Positions 1 through 8,972 of a stretch of DNA of 64,000 nucleotides are shown one piece after another; the first letter of the stretch is position 1; every line of letters begins with the position of its first letter. Position numbers and translations under genes: made by a program. The notes beneath the pieces were generated by a model. It was not told where the DNA came from, made no database searches, and saw only the letters and a program-made list of their open reading frames with translations. Source of the stretch: an uncultured Pelagibacteraceae bacterium (GTDB lineage Bacteria; Pseudomonadota; Alphaproteobacteria; Pelagibacterales; Pelagibacteraceae); assembly GCA_902550285.1 (NCBI GenBank), contig CACCYQ010000001.1, positions 39,617-103,616 on the forward strand. The letters run 5' to 3'.

Positions 1-2
1 AT

Positions 3-575
3 CAACCATTTTTAAATAAATTTTTAGATGAAAGCTTTATCTTAGGTGGAGTTAATTTACATAATAGCGTAAGAGAAATTTTAACTAACACAACTACGTC
101 AGGCAAACTTAATACGACAAGTATGTTTGAATCTTATGATTTGCTAGCGGGAACAAAAATAAATAATAATTTTTTAATACCTAACTTTGGAACAACATTT
201 GGTTTATCAATTACCCCTGGATATAGTGAAAATAAATTTTATCATTGGAATACAAAGACAGCCAGTAATATATCTGTTTTCCTTGATGATGATTATAAGT
301 TTAATTTAGCAGAAAATTATCAACTTAATCTTGGATGGATTTTAGATCTTAGACATATGATTTTAGGTAAAGATCAAGATTATGAAATTAATGGAACTAG
401 TGCTAGTTATTCTCAAGATGAAAACTTAATTAAAGAATTAACTTTAGCAACAAATTTAGGTTTTGAAAAAAAAATAGCAAACGAACATTTTTTTAAATTT
501 TATTTAGACAGCACAATCAGTACCCAGGAATTAATGAGCTTTTCAGGAAATTTTACTTATAAATTTGCCTTTTAA
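3..575 (+). CDS. C-terminal part of an outer-membrane beta-barrel protein (partial at window edge)
   Basis: The reading frame is open from the first complete codon of the window, so the gene begins upstream; the first ATG at 123 is not a believable start because the same beta-rich pattern continues before it. The visible 190 residues alternate polar and hydrophobic residues as in transmembrane beta strands and end in the aromatic sequence YKFAF. A terminal phenylalanine is the usual C-terminal signal of outer-membrane barrels. It is therefore probably the translocator domain of an autotransporter or another outer-membrane barrel. It does not share the YWSEG-type barrel opening of the next gene and is probably a different subfamily. 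Passenger type and substrate cannot be seen. Confidence 0.7.
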   Translation, partial: QPFLNKFLDESFILGGVNLHNSVREILTNTTTSGKLNTTSMFESYDLLAGTKINNNFLIPNFGTTFGLSITPGYSENKFYHWNTKTASNISVFLDDDYKFNLAENYQLNLGWILDLRHMILGKDQDYEINGTSASYSQDENLIKELTLATNLGFEKKIANEHFFKFYLDSTISTQELMSFSGNFTYKFAF

Positions 576-638
576 ATTTATCAATAATTTTGAATACTTT
601 TAATTGAATTAAAACTAAATTCCTTTAAAAAGCAAAAA

Positions 639-2897
639 ATGTTTTTAATAAGAAAAATACTCATCTTATTTTTTTTTCTACTTTCAATTCCTAATTCATT
701 TGGAGCTCCAGTAACTCTTGTCCATACAACGCAGTTTAATGATGGTCCTAGTCCAGGTGGTATCGAATTTAACAAAGATGGAACAAAAATGTTTATAGTT
801 CATTATACAAAAGATACAGGTGATGATTATGAGGCAATTTATGAATATGATTTATCTACACCTTTTGATTCTTCTGAAAGTTCAAGAACTTACACCGGAG
901 ACAGCGAAAGATGTGTTTTAGGAGATGGCACCAATGGTATAGATACCAATAACAATGCTGTTCTTTATGATTTGGAATTCAGTAGTGATGGAATGAAATT
1001 ATTTACTAGCAGTAGAATAAATGGCGATGGTACGAATGAGGACATACTTTACAGATTTGATTTAACTTCTCCTTATGATGTTTCAACTTGTTCTTATGTA
1101 ATGGAAACTACAGATCTTGAAACTGACGCTAATATCAATGGAAGTAAAGCTGGAACTTTTGATTTAGAGGCAACTCCTGATAAAAGTAATGATCACAGAC
1201 TACAAGCTTTAGAAATTAATGATGACGGTACTAAATTATTTTTAGCTTGGATGGATTTGGTCTCTACCAATACTAGATTATTAGAGTATAATTTAACAAC
1301 TCCATATGACATAACAACACTCCAACTTGTAACGAATGCCGGAATTTTAATAGGTTCGGGTACCACAACTGATGTAATTAATCCTGCTGGAATGAGATTT
1401 AGTGCAAATGGAAAAAGAATTTTTGTTGTTAGTCACCAAAATGGTAGCCAAGGTGTTAGTCAGATTTCTCTTACAAATGCTTATGATACGTCTTCATTTG
1501 TTTTAGATGGTAAATATAGTTTAAAAGGTTCAAACAACCAACCAAGAGGTATTGGATTTAGCGCAAATGGTTTAAAAATGTACGTAGGAAGTGATACAAG
1601 CGGAGGTTATGGCACAACTAGAATTTACGAATATGATTTAGTTTGTCCTTTCAATATTATTCAAGGAAAATGTCCTCCTATATCAGAAAATAGTAACGAG
1701 ACAGGTGTTGCTGAAGCACAAATAGAACTTGCAAGAAAAACAATTGAATATTCTACAAAGACAGCTTTAAATCGACTGAAATGGATTAGAAGAAACAAAG
1801 ATAAACAAAATTTAACAAACCAAAATATAAAATTTAATTTTTCAAATCAAATGCTTGCCTCTCTTACTGAAGCATTGAAAGTTTCTACTTTAAAAAATAA
1901 AGAAAATAAAAATCAAGATGTATTTTATTGGAGCGAAGGTAGTATTTCAATGGGAAGAGTAGGAGATACTAATATTTCATTATCAAAAGAAATTAAGACT
2001 AACTCAATTACGATTGGGGCAGATAAATTTATTGATGATAACGCAATACAAGGAGTTGCATTTAGATATGGCAAAGATGAAGCGGATGTTGGTTCAGAAG
2101 GTAGTAATGTAGATATGGATGCTTATAATGTCATGCTTTATTACTCTGTTCCTAAAACAGAAACTAAATATTTAGACACTATAATTGGAGTAGGAAGACT
2201 TAGAACAGATATTACAACAGCATACGATGGTAAAAAATCAGCAGGTGATAGGTTTGGAACACAATTATATGGAACAGTAAAAATTAAAGATGAGATAAAA
2301 AAAGATAATCTTACATTGATTCCATCTGGTCAAATTGATCTTGGCTATACTTTATTAAACTCCTATATAGAATCTGGGCCTAGCGCAAAAAATTTTGATA
2401 AACAAGGCATACAATCAAAGAACGTAAAATTAGCTATTGCCGCCGTTGATAAATTATTAACTGAAAAATATACTTTGAAAAGACATGGAAAGCTTGAATA
2501 CAAAGCTGACTTGCACCGGTCATCAAGTTTAAAATATTCTTATGTTTCAGACGGAACTAAAATTGACACGAAATTACAAACTGGTGCATTACATAATATT
2601 AATGGAGAGATTGGTTTTGATTTAATTTTTTCAGATAATTATAGTGTTTTCGTTATCTATGAGAGAAGTCATGCATTTGGTTCAGGATATACTGATCAAA
2701 TACATATCGCTTTAGGCTACCTTCCCTACAAAGATACAGAATATGCATTTTTATTAACTGGTTCAGAAAACCTCATGTCTCAATTTAAAATTAACAAAAA
2801 TATTAATGGTTATGACATTAGCTTTAATTTAAATGACGATTTATCTAATTTAGGAAACAACCGAGAAGCAAGTATAAATTTAAATAAAGTCTTTTAA
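639..2897 (+). CDS. Autotransporter-like protein with predicted beta-propeller passenger and C-terminal barrel (paralog 1)
   Basis: 752 residues. A signal peptide (hydrophobic residues about 8-20, cleavage near FGA) is followed by at least five repeats of the pattern L-x-F-s-x-D/N-G-x-K-hydrophobic-F/Y with spaced Y-x-L/F units, which I read as blades of a beta-propeller up to about residue 335. Two cysteines (C336, C345) close this part. A short linker carries the conserved LKWIRRN (W382) and NLTNQNIKF. A barrel domain of about 320 residues starts at YWSEG (W431) and ends in KVF. Two paralogs lie at 26615-29095 and 29215-31293 and share the linker and barrel opening. Autotransporter secretion is inferred from architecture; the ligand or role of the surface propeller is unknown. 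Confidence 0.75.
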   Translation: MFLIRKILILFFFLLSIPNSFGAPVTLVHTTQFNDGPSPGGIEFNKDGTKMFIVHYTKDTGDDYEAIYEYDLSTPFDSSESSRTYTGDSERCVLGDGTNGIDTNNNAVLYDLEFSSDGMKLFTSSRINGDGTNEDILYRFDLTSPYDVSTCSYVMETTDLETDANINGSKAGTFDLEATPDKSNDHRLQALEINDDGTKLFLAWMDLVSTNTRLLEYNLTTPYDITTLQLVTNAGILIGSGTTTDVINPAGMRFSANGKRIFVVSHQNGSQGVSQISLTNAYDTSSFVLDGKYSLKGSNNQPRGIGFSANGLKMYVGSDTSGGYGTTRIYEYDLVCPFNIIQGKCPPISENSNETGVAEAQIELARKTIEYSTKTALNRLKWIRRNKDKQNLTNQNIKFNFSNQMLASLTEALKVSTLKNKENKNQDVFYWSEGSISMGRVGDTNISLSKEIKTNSITIGADKFIDDNAIQGVAFRYGKDEADVGSEGSNVDMDAYNVMLYYSVPKTETKYLDTIIGVGRLRTDITTAYDGKKSAGDRFGTQLYGTVKIKDEIKKDNLTLIPSGQIDLGYTLLNSYIESGPSAKNFDKQGIQSKNVKLAIAAVDKLLTEKYTLKRHGKLEYKADLHRSSSLKYSYVSDGTKIDTKLQTGALHNINGEIGFDLIFSDNYSVFVIYERSHAFGSGYTDQIHIALGYLPYKDTEYAFLLTGSENLMSQFKINKNINGYDISFNLNDDLSNLGNNREASINLNKVF

Positions 2898-2938
2898 TTT
2901 TTATTATTAAGATTAAACTAAAATTTAAAGGAGTATCT

Positions 2939-3313
2939 ATGAGCTATCAATGGGACAACAAAAAACCAACTGCACAAATGCTAGGCAGATGGCAACCATT
3001 TCACGATGGTCATTATGCTTTATTTGAAGAAATTATAAAAAAAACTGGCCAAGTTTGTATTCAAATAAGAGATGTACAAGGTGTAGATGATAACCCTTTT
3101 GATTTTGAAACAGTAAAGAAAAAAATAGAAGAAAAGTTAAATCCTAAATACGAAGGTAGATTTAAAATTATGTTAGTGCCCAATATAACAAACATTTGTT
3201 ATGGCAGAGGGGTTGGTTATAAAATAGAAGAAATAGTTATGCCTGAAGAAATACAAAAAATTTCTGCAACTAAAATTAGAGCTAAAATGCGAGAGGATGG
3301 AGATTTAAAGTGA
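2939..3313 (+). CDS. Cytidylyltransferase-like nucleotidyltransferase
   Basis: 124 residues of a nucleotidylyltransferase-fold protein. GRWQPFHDGHYAL near residue 20 matches the HxGH nucleotide-binding loop, and ISATKIRAKMR near the C-terminus matches the ISxTxxR motif of cytidylyl- and adenylyltransferases. The family transfers NMP to a phosphorylated small molecule. The acceptor cannot be read from the sequence. The protein is short, essentially a bare catalytic domain. AAAGGAG at about 2927-2933 is a good ribosome binding site. The stop codon overlaps the GTG start of the downstream 2OG oxygenase by four bases, so the two are probably translated together and may act on the same nucleotide-activated or headgroup substrate. 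Confidence 0.75.
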   Translation: MSYQWDNKKPTAQMLGRWQPFHDGHYALFEEIIKKTGQVCIQIRDVQGVDDNPFDFETVKKKIEEKLNPKYEGRFKIMLVPNITNICYGRGVGYKIEEIVMPEEIQKISATKIRAKMREDGDLK

Positions 3314-4161
3314 ACGAAAGACTTAAGTCGATAGTAGATTTAGAAAAATATCCAATCTATGACTTAAATTCTCCAATAATTAAAAATTTAATCAAAAGAT
3401 GCAAAGAAGAACTAGACCAATTTAGTTGTTCCACTATACCTAATTTCATTTTACCAAAATCATTAGAGATAATGAATTCAGAATTAGAAAAACAGTTAGA
3501 TGAGGTTTATATGTCTAAAGAAAGTATAAACGCTTATTTGTATGCTGAAGATGATCCAAAATTACCTAAGGATCATCCAAAAAGAACTTTTATGAATAGA
3601 TACAACGGATATTTAAATTCTGATTGTTTTCCTAAAAATTCTGAAATGAAATATCTTTATGAAACAGATGAACTTTTAAAATTTGTATCTGCATGCTTAG
3701 GAGTTTCTCCAATATATAGATGGGCTGATCCTTTAGCTTGTCATGCTTATAATGTTATGGAGCCTGAAGGAATACTTCCTTGGCATTTTGATAGTTGTGA
3801 ATTTACATTAAGCTTAATGATTCAAAAACCAGAGAAAGGTGGAATATTTGAATACTGCCCAAATATAAGAGAACCTGGTAATGAAAATTTTGACGAAGTT
3901 AAAAAAGTTTTAAATGGTGATAGAGCACGAGTTAAACAATTAAAATTAGAACCAGGTGATCTGCAAATATTTAAAGGAAGATTTACTTTACATAGAGTTA
4001 CAAAAATAGAAGGGCAAAAATCAAGATACATGTGTATACCAGCTTATGTTTTAGATCCCTGGAGAGTAAACACTCCAGAACATTCAAAAGCAATTTATGG
4101 TAAAGTGTTACCAATTCATTTAGAGAGAAATGTTGCTAGATCAGATGGCCTAGCAGATTGA
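3310..4161 (+). CDS. Fe(II)/2-oxoglutarate-dependent oxygenase, ArpA-like
   Basis: 283 residues with a readable iron site: HFD at H159/D161, distal H228 and R239 eleven residues later for 2-oxoglutarate. WHFDSCEFTLSL and the LKLEPGDLQIFKGRFTLHRV stretch fit the double-stranded beta-helix fold and resemble ArpA-type proteins. The intact HxD triad argues for hydroxylation or another oxidation rather than halogenation, because known Fe/2OG halogenases replace the aspartate. The start is GTG at 3310, inside the upstream stop codon (4-base overlap). The substrate is unknown. The coupled cytidylyltransferase suggests a small metabolite or headgroup that is activated and then oxidised, but this is inference. 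Confidence 0.75.
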   Translation: MNERLKSIVDLEKYPIYDLNSPIIKNLIKRCKEELDQFSCSTIPNFILPKSLEIMNSELEKQLDEVYMSKESINAYLYAEDDPKLPKDHPKRTFMNRYNGYLNSDCFPKNSEMKYLYETDELLKFVSACLGVSPIYRWADPLACHAYNVMEPEGILPWHFDSCEFTLSLMIQKPEKGGIFEYCPNIREPGNENFDEVKKVLNGDRARVKQLKLEPGDLQIFKGRFTLHRVTKIEGQKSRYMCIPAYVLDPWRVNTPEHSKAIYGKVLPIHLERNVARSDGLAD

Positions 4162-4175
4162 TATGAGAATTAATT

Positions 4176-4373
4176 ATGATAAAAAAATCTAAAGAGCATT
4201 TAGATTTAGTAAACGAGACTTATATTAAACATTTTAAAGTTGCATTTAGTGTTAGTAGCTTAATGATTATAGGAGGCTTCCAAGCAATAATTCACGCAAT
4301 ATGTCCCGCAATATTTCAGACTTCTGCAAGTGACAAGATAAAAAAATTACACGAAAAAATTTCTAAAAGATGA
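4176..4373 (+). CDS. DUF6356 family small membrane protein
   Basis: 65 residues. HLDLVNETYIKHFKVA, then a hydrophobic segment containing IIGGFQAIIHAICPAIF, and a polar tail containing TSAS and KLHEKI, match the alphaproteobacterial DUF6356 pattern as I remember it. One central membrane segment of about 20 residues is likely. Its ATG lies 14 bases after the upstream stop, and its TGA overlaps the next ATG (ATGA), so it sits in the same transcript. No function is known. Confidence 0.7.
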   Translation: MIKKSKEHLDLVNETYIKHFKVAFSVSSLMIIGGFQAIIHAICPAIFQTSASDKIKKLHEKISKR

Positions 4374-5317
4374 AAAGCAATATTAAAAATGTTGCTGTTG
4401 TTGGCACAGGGGTAATTGGAACTGGATGGATAATTAGATTTTTAGCTCATAATAAAAAAGTTGTAGCTTTTGACAAAGATCTTAAATTGAAAAAGAGAAT
4501 AATTGCAGAGATAAAACGTACTTGGCCTTATGTAAAAAAATTATTCAATAAAAAAAAATTAAATCTAAAAAATTTTATTTATGTTACTTCTGTTGAAGAA
4601 GCTTTAAAGGAAGCAGATTTTATTCAAGAATGTGCATCTGAAAACTACAAAATCAAAACAAAACTGATGAACGTAATTGGTAATTATGCAAAACCAAATG
4701 CTATAATTTCATCAAGTTCATCTGGGTTACTTCCAACAAGAATATATTCAAAATGTAAAAATCCAGCTCGTACCATGATAGCACATCCATTTAATCCAGT
4801 TTATATGTGCCCTGGCGTTGAAATTGTTCCAGGTAAAAAAACAAAAAGAAAGTTTTTGAATGAAGCTAATAAATTTTACAAATCTATCTCGATGAATCCA
4901 ATCATGGTAAAAAAAGAATTACCAGGTTATCTATCAGATAGACTCCAAGAAGCCTTATGGAGAGAAGCATTACATATAGTAAACGAAGGATATGCTACTA
5001 CAAAAGATTTAGATAGAGCAATTGAAGATGGTCCTGGCCTAAGATGGTCATTAATGGGAACTTTCCTAACATTTCATTTAGCAGGTGGTAAGGCTGGTAT
5101 GAAACATATGTTAGAACAATTTGGGCCTGCGTTAAAATTACCTTGGACAAAACTGAAAGCTCCAAAACTTTCAAAAAAACTTTCTTCAAGAGTTATTATT
5201 GGCACTAGAAACCAAGCAAAAGGCAAATCAGTAGAACAATTATCAAAAATTAGAGATGAATATTTAGTTAAACTTCAGAAGTTAAGAAAAAAATATGAAG
5301 ACAAGATAAGAAAATGA
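4370..5317 (+). CDS. L-carnitine dehydrogenase-like 3-hydroxyacyl-CoA dehydrogenase
   Basis: 315 residues. The Rossmann glycine motif is G12-T-G-V-I-G17. The central IAHPFNPVYMCPGVEIVPG and the C-terminal run GPGLRWSLMGTF ... AGGKAGMKHMLEQFGPALKLPW are characteristic of the L-carnitine 3-dehydrogenase branch of the 3-hydroxyacyl-CoA dehydrogenase family, which oxidises carnitine to 3-dehydrocarnitine with NAD+. No 3-keto-acid cleavage enzyme or betainyl-CoA thioesterase lies next to it, which usually accompany carnitine use, so a related 3-hydroxy acid is also possible. It starts in an ATGA overlap with the DUF6356 gene and is followed 15 bases later by an enoyl-CoA hydratase. Confidence 0.75.
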   Translation: MKSNIKNVAVVGTGVIGTGWIIRFLAHNKKVVAFDKDLKLKKRIIAEIKRTWPYVKKLFNKKKLNLKNFIYVTSVEEALKEADFIQECASENYKIKTKLMNVIGNYAKPNAIISSSSSGLLPTRIYSKCKNPARTMIAHPFNPVYMCPGVEIVPGKKTKRKFLNEANKFYKSISMNPIMVKKELPGYLSDRLQEALWREALHIVNEGYATTKDLDRAIEDGPGLRWSLMGTFLTFHLAGGKAGMKHMLEQFGPALKLPWTKLKAPKLSKKLSSRVIIGTRNQAKGKSVEQLSKIRDEYLVKLQKLRKKYEDKIRK

Positions 5318-5332
5318 TAGTAATAAAATATC

Positions 5333-6106
5333 ATGAATGTCTTGGTCAAAAATTTGGGTAACGGCATAAAAAACATAACAATAAACGATCCAAAAACATA
5401 TAATTCGCTATCTTTTGCAACTTTAAGATCTCTTTTAAATACTTTTAAAAGACTTGATAAAGACAACAATACAAAAGTAATAATTTTGAATGGAGCCGGC
5501 AAAGGCTTTAGTGCAGGTCATAACCTGAAAGAAGTAAAATCTTTAAAAGTAAGATCAAAATATCTCAAACTGTTTAATCTTTGCTCAAAATTAATGATCC
5601 AAATAGTTGAAGGAAGAAAACCAGTTATAGCAAAAGTGCATGGAGCAGCTTATGCCGCTGGATGCCAACTAGCAACAAGTTGCGACTTGGCTTACAGCAC
5701 TACTAATGCAACATTTGCAACTCCTGGAGTTAATATTGGATTATTCTGTAGTACACCAATGGTTGCCGTTAGTAGAAAAATTAGCAGAAAGAGAATGATG
5801 AAAATGCTTTTAACTGGTGAACCCATTAATGCAAAATATGCAAAAGAAATAGGATTGATTAATGATTGTTTCTCAAAATCGAAACTAAATAAGGAAGTTT
5901 TAAAAGTAGCCAAAACAATTGCATCCAAATCAAATTTAACAATTAAGATTGGAAAACAAGCTTTTTACAAACAATTAGAAATGCCGTTAAGAAAAGCTTA
6001 CGCATATACAAGTAGAGCGATGACTTTAAACATGATGTCAGTTGATGCTCATGAGGGTATATCGGCGTTTTTAAACAAAAGAAAACCTAAATGGAAAAAT
6101 AAATGA
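5333..6106 (+). CDS. Enoyl-CoA hydratase/isomerase family protein (ECHDC3-like)
   Basis: 257 residues, normal length for the crotonase fold. GKGFSAGHNLKEV forms the first oxyanion-hole segment and AYAAGCQLATSCDLA the second. FATPGVNIGLFCSTP is typical of the ECHDC3-like branch. The usual catalytic glutamates of mitochondrial-type hydratase are not obvious, so hydratase activity should not be assumed. The gene lies between a carnitine-dehydrogenase-like gene and a CoA-binding protein (ATGA overlap at 6103). It may belong to a short acyl-CoA or betaine pathway, but its substrate cannot be named. Confidence 0.75.
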   Translation: MNVLVKNLGNGIKNITINDPKTYNSLSFATLRSLLNTFKRLDKDNNTKVIILNGAGKGFSAGHNLKEVKSLKVRSKYLKLFNLCSKLMIQIVEGRKPVIAKVHGAAYAAGCQLATSCDLAYSTTNATFATPGVNIGLFCSTPMVAVSRKISRKRMMKMLLTGEPINAKYAKEIGLINDCFSKSKLNKEVLKVAKTIASKSNLTIKIGKQAFYKQLEMPLRKAYAYTSRAMTLNMMSVDAHEGISAFLNKRKPKWKNK

Positions 6107-6570
6107 ACGATGATCAAGTAAAAGAAATTCTAAAAAATTCTAAAACAATTGCAATGATCGGTGTAAGTTCCGAAAAGAAAGGCGAAGATCCAAAAAACTT
6201 AAAAAGAAAACCAGCAAATGTTGTTATGAAATATATGCAAGATTTTGGTTACAAAGTAATACCTGTAAACCCTTTTGCCAAAGGAGAAGTTATAAATGGA
6301 GAAACAGTAGTTGAAAGTTTAGATAATATTTCTGAAAAAATAGATATAGTCGATGTATTTAGACCATCAAAAGAAACACCAGGTTTTGCTAAAGAAGCCG
6401 TTAAAATTGGAGCTAAAACTCTGTGGCTACAGTACGGAATTCAGAATGAGGAAGCTAAGAAAATTTCTGAGGAAGCTGATGTAAAATACATAGATAACAA
6501 ATGTATTAAACAAGAATACCAAAAATTATTTCAAAAATCTAACCCGGTATTTCCAGTATTAAAAAAATAG
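6103..6570 (+). CDS. CoA-binding protein, YccU family
   Basis: 155 residues forming one CoA-binding Rossmann domain: IAMIGVSSEKKG near the N-terminus, then YKVIPVNPFAKGEVINGETVV, DIVDVFRPSKETP, and LWLQYGIQNEEA. These match YccU-type CoA-binding proteins, which lack the ATP-grasp and ligase domains of larger acyl-CoA synthetases. Known members bind CoA, but their cellular role is not established. The start overlaps the upstream stop (ATGA). The TAG stop shares one base with the GTG start of msrA. Confidence 0.8.
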   Translation: MNDDQVKEILKNSKTIAMIGVSSEKKGEDPKNLKRKPANVVMKYMQDFGYKVIPVNPFAKGEVINGETVVESLDNISEKIDIVDVFRPSKETPGFAKEAVKIGAKTLWLQYGIQNEEAKKISEEADVKYIDNKCIKQEYQKLFQKSNPVFPVLKK

Positions 6571-7139
6571 TGAAAAAAATTTTATTTTTCCTTTTTTTGT
6601 TTCAAACATCAGTATTAGCCCAGAATCTTGAAAAGGCATATTTTGCAGGAGGATGTTTTTGGTGCATGGAAGAATCTTTTGAAAAAAAAGAAGGAGTAAT
6701 TCAAGTAATTTCAGGTTATTCAGGCGGTGATACAAAAAATCCAACATATGAAGAAGTTACATATGGAAATACCGGACACTTTGAAGTTATTGAGATTATT
6801 TATGATAAAAATAAAATTAATTTTAAAGATCTGTTAGATCATTTTTGGATTAATATTGACCCATTTGACTCAAGAGGTCAATTTTGCGATGTAGGATATA
6901 GTTATAGATCAGTTGCATTTTATCAAACAGTTGATCAAAAGGACGATATAAAGAGATCAATAGTAAAATTAGAGAAGAAATTTAATAAAAAGGTAGTTAC
7001 ATTCATAAGAAAATTTGATGAATTTTATAAAGCAGAAGAATATCATCAAGATTATTATAAAAAAAAATTTTTAAACTATCTTAAGTATAAAAATGCTTGT
7101 GGAAGAGAAAAAAAATTAAATAAGATTTGGAAATCATGA
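6570..7139 (+). CDS. msrA: Peptide-methionine (S)-S-oxide reductase MsrA, predicted exported
   Basis: 189 residues. AYFAGGCFWCMEESF gives the catalytic C29 of MsrA; GYSGG, NPTYEEV, GHFEV and YHQDYY are the other family signatures. The first 18 residues form a signal peptide (KK, then a hydrophobic run, then VLAQ), so the enzyme probably works in the periplasm. It reduces the S-epimer of methionine sulfoxide in oxidised proteins. A single downstream cysteine in the NACGRE segment may serve for recycling. The start is GTG at 6570, overlapping the TAG of the upstream gene. An exported MsrB lies far away at 61429. A membrane CcdA-like protein at 22465 could help supply electrons. Confidence 0.9.
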   Translation: MKKILFFLFLFQTSVLAQNLEKAYFAGGCFWCMEESFEKKEGVIQVISGYSGGDTKNPTYEEVTYGNTGHFEVIEIIYDKNKINFKDLLDHFWINIDPFDSRGQFCDVGYSYRSVAFYQTVDQKDDIKRSIVKLEKKFNKKVVTFIRKFDEFYKAEEYHQDYYKKKFLNYLKYKNACGREKKLNKIWKS

Positions 7140-7705
7140 AAAAGATTTTTTTAGTTTATGGTCATTATAATGACAAATCTTTTAATGCAGCAATAAAAGA
7201 TACATTTATAAAGACAGCAGAAGAGAATGGTCATAAAATTGATTGCGTAGATTTATATAAGGAAAAATTTGATCCAGTATTTGCAGGTGAAAAACCTTCT
7301 TCTGAAGTTTTAGATCATAGAAAAAGAATTGAACAATGTGATGTTATTACTTTAGTTGCACCCATCTGGAACTTTAGAATGCCAGCAATACTTGAAGGAT
7401 GGATTGATAAAGTTCTGGCTCCACCATGGGCATTTAGTTTTAAAAAATTGTTTGGTAATTATGGTTATCCCGTGGGAAACTTGAAAGGAAAAAAAGCAAT
7501 TGTATTTTGCACTTATGGATCTCCTCAATTCGCAATAAGAACATTTTTTTTAAATATGCCTACTAAAAGACTTAGAAGAGGAGTCTTCAATATATGCGGA
7601 ATAACAGATGTAATATATAAAAGGTATTTTGCGGTACCATTTGTAAGTGATGAGAAGAGAAAAAAATTTTTAGAAGATGTTAAAAAAACTGTAAAAAATA
7701 TATGA
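7136..7705 (+). CDS. NAD(P)H dehydrogenase (quinone), flavodoxin-like fold
   Basis: About 189 residues. I place the start at the ATG at 7136, which overlaps the msrA stop as ATGA, rather than at the TTG nine bases upstream. The N-terminal KKIFLVYGHYNDKSFN resembles the FMN-binding loop of KefF/NQO1-like proteins; APIWNFRMPAILEGWIDKVL is the characteristic middle motif, and CTYGSP follows. The family reduces quinones or other electrophiles with NAD(P)H and FMN. Linkage to msrA suggests a role in redox stress, which is inference. Confidence 0.8.
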   Translation: MKKIFLVYGHYNDKSFNAAIKDTFIKTAEENGHKIDCVDLYKEKFDPVFAGEKPSSEVLDHRKRIEQCDVITLVAPIWNFRMPAILEGWIDKVLAPPWAFSFKKLFGNYGYPVGNLKGKKAIVFCTYGSPQFAIRTFFLNMPTKRLRRGVFNICGITDVIYKRYFAVPFVSDEKRKKFLEDVKKTVKNI

Positions 7706-7709
7706 GTAA

Positions 7710-8963
7710 ATGATTTATATAATTGGCTCAGGTTTTTCGGGGTTAACCACAGCATACGCATTAAATAAAAAAGGAATAAAATCTACTGTAATTTCTCCAG
7801 GAGAAAAATATAAAACAAAAAATATTTCTTTAATAAAATATTTATTAAAAAATAACGGAGAAATTTTAAACAATTCTAATTTTTTATCAAAAAAAATTAA
7901 TAAATTAAATAAAGCTAATGTAATTAATTGCAAATATTTGCTTTCACATATGGACGGTGGACAATCAAATATATGGGGTGGTGTAGTTGGTAATATTGGT
8001 GAGTATAATTATAATGATAGCCATATAAAAAAAAGTGAAATACTAAAATATAAAAAAGAAATAATAAATTTATTAAAAATAATAAACATTAAATATATAA
8101 AAAAAAAGAACAAAAAAATAAATAGTTATTTATTAGAAAAAAACTATTCAGTATCAAAAAAGGATGTTTCAAATTTAAAAAGGTATTTATTAAAAAAAAA
8201 GGTAATTTTTAAAAATAATTTATTCGTAAAAAAAATTGATTTAAAAAAATCTATATTAAAGATTCACGATATCAAAACTAACGATCAAATTAGTTTACCT
8301 TATACAAGGCTATTTTTGTCATGTGGTCCGATAGAAACATCTAAATTAATATTAAATTCTATTAAAAATATCAAAAAAATAGTTTTAAAAGAAACCCAAC
8401 ATTTTTATGCTTTAATTAAGGTTAATCATAATTTAAAAAGTCGCTTTTTTGATGCAAAATGTGGAAAGTATAAATTTTCTTGTCAACTTTATTCATTAAA
8501 AAATATTGTAGGTTTATTTTTTAAAAACTATTTAAAGAATTTAAATAGTTTTAATAAAAACAAATTCTTTATTGGACAATGTTATCTTCACTCTAATTAT
8601 TCCGGTAAAATAAATATTTCTAAAAAATCTAACAAATTTATAATAGAAGGAAAACCAAATTTAAGATTTAATATATCTCAATTTAAAACTGATATAAAAA
8701 AATTTAATAAACAAAATAAAATTTTAAAGATAAAAAAATTATTTTTTAATAAAATTGGCGCCTCAAACCATTTGGGTGGCTCGATACCAGTTACTAATAA
8801 TAAGAATATTAAACTTGGAGTCAGTAAATTTGGTAAATTGAACAATCAAAAGAATATATATATTTCCGACTCTTCAATACTTAACGATATAGACATTTCG
8901 CCAATTACAATATTTTCATTAAATAACATTTTAAGAATGATACTTAGTAATAAAAAAATATAA
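7710..8963 (+). CDS. FAD-dependent oxidoreductase, GMC-like
   Basis: 417 residues. An FAD-binding G6-S-G-F-S-G11 motif opens the protein. GGQSNIWGGVVGNI near residue 90 and the C-terminal HLGGSIPV ... YISDSSILNDIDISPITIFSL correspond to the glucose-methanol-choline oxidoreductase pattern, with the SPITI segment at the position where the family usually has NPTLT. The C-terminal half is extremely rich in Lys, Asn and Ile, and the DNA is more AT-rich than the genes on either side. The likely reaction is oxidation of an alcohol or sugar hydroxyl; the substrate is unknown. An epimerase-type gene follows after nine bases, suggesting a two-gene sugar or polyol module. Confidence 0.65.
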   Translation: MIYIIGSGFSGLTTAYALNKKGIKSTVISPGEKYKTKNISLIKYLLKNNGEILNNSNFLSKKINKLNKANVINCKYLLSHMDGGQSNIWGGVVGNIGEYNYNDSHIKKSEILKYKKEIINLLKIINIKYIKKKNKKINSYLLEKNYSVSKKDVSNLKRYLLKKKVIFKNNLFVKKIDLKKSILKIHDIKTNDQISLPYTRLFLSCGPIETSKLILNSIKNIKKIVLKETQHFYALIKVNHNLKSRFFDAKCGKYKFSCQLYSLKNIVGLFFKNYLKNLNSFNKNKFFIGQCYLHSNYSGKINISKKSNKFIIEGKPNLRFNISQFKTDIKKFNKQNKILKIKKLFFNKIGASNHLGGSIPVTNNKNIKLGVSKFGKLNNQKNIYISDSSILNDIDISPITIFSLNNILRMILSNKKI

Positions 8964-8972
8964 TAGAACCAT

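Noticed and set aside
3310-4161. Fe/2OG halogenase
   Set aside because: The iron motif is HFD with its aspartate intact; halogenases replace that residue by Gly or Ala.
7127-7135. TTG start of the flavodoxin-fold gene
   Set aside because: ATG at 7136 forms the usual ATGA overlap and directly begins the fold.
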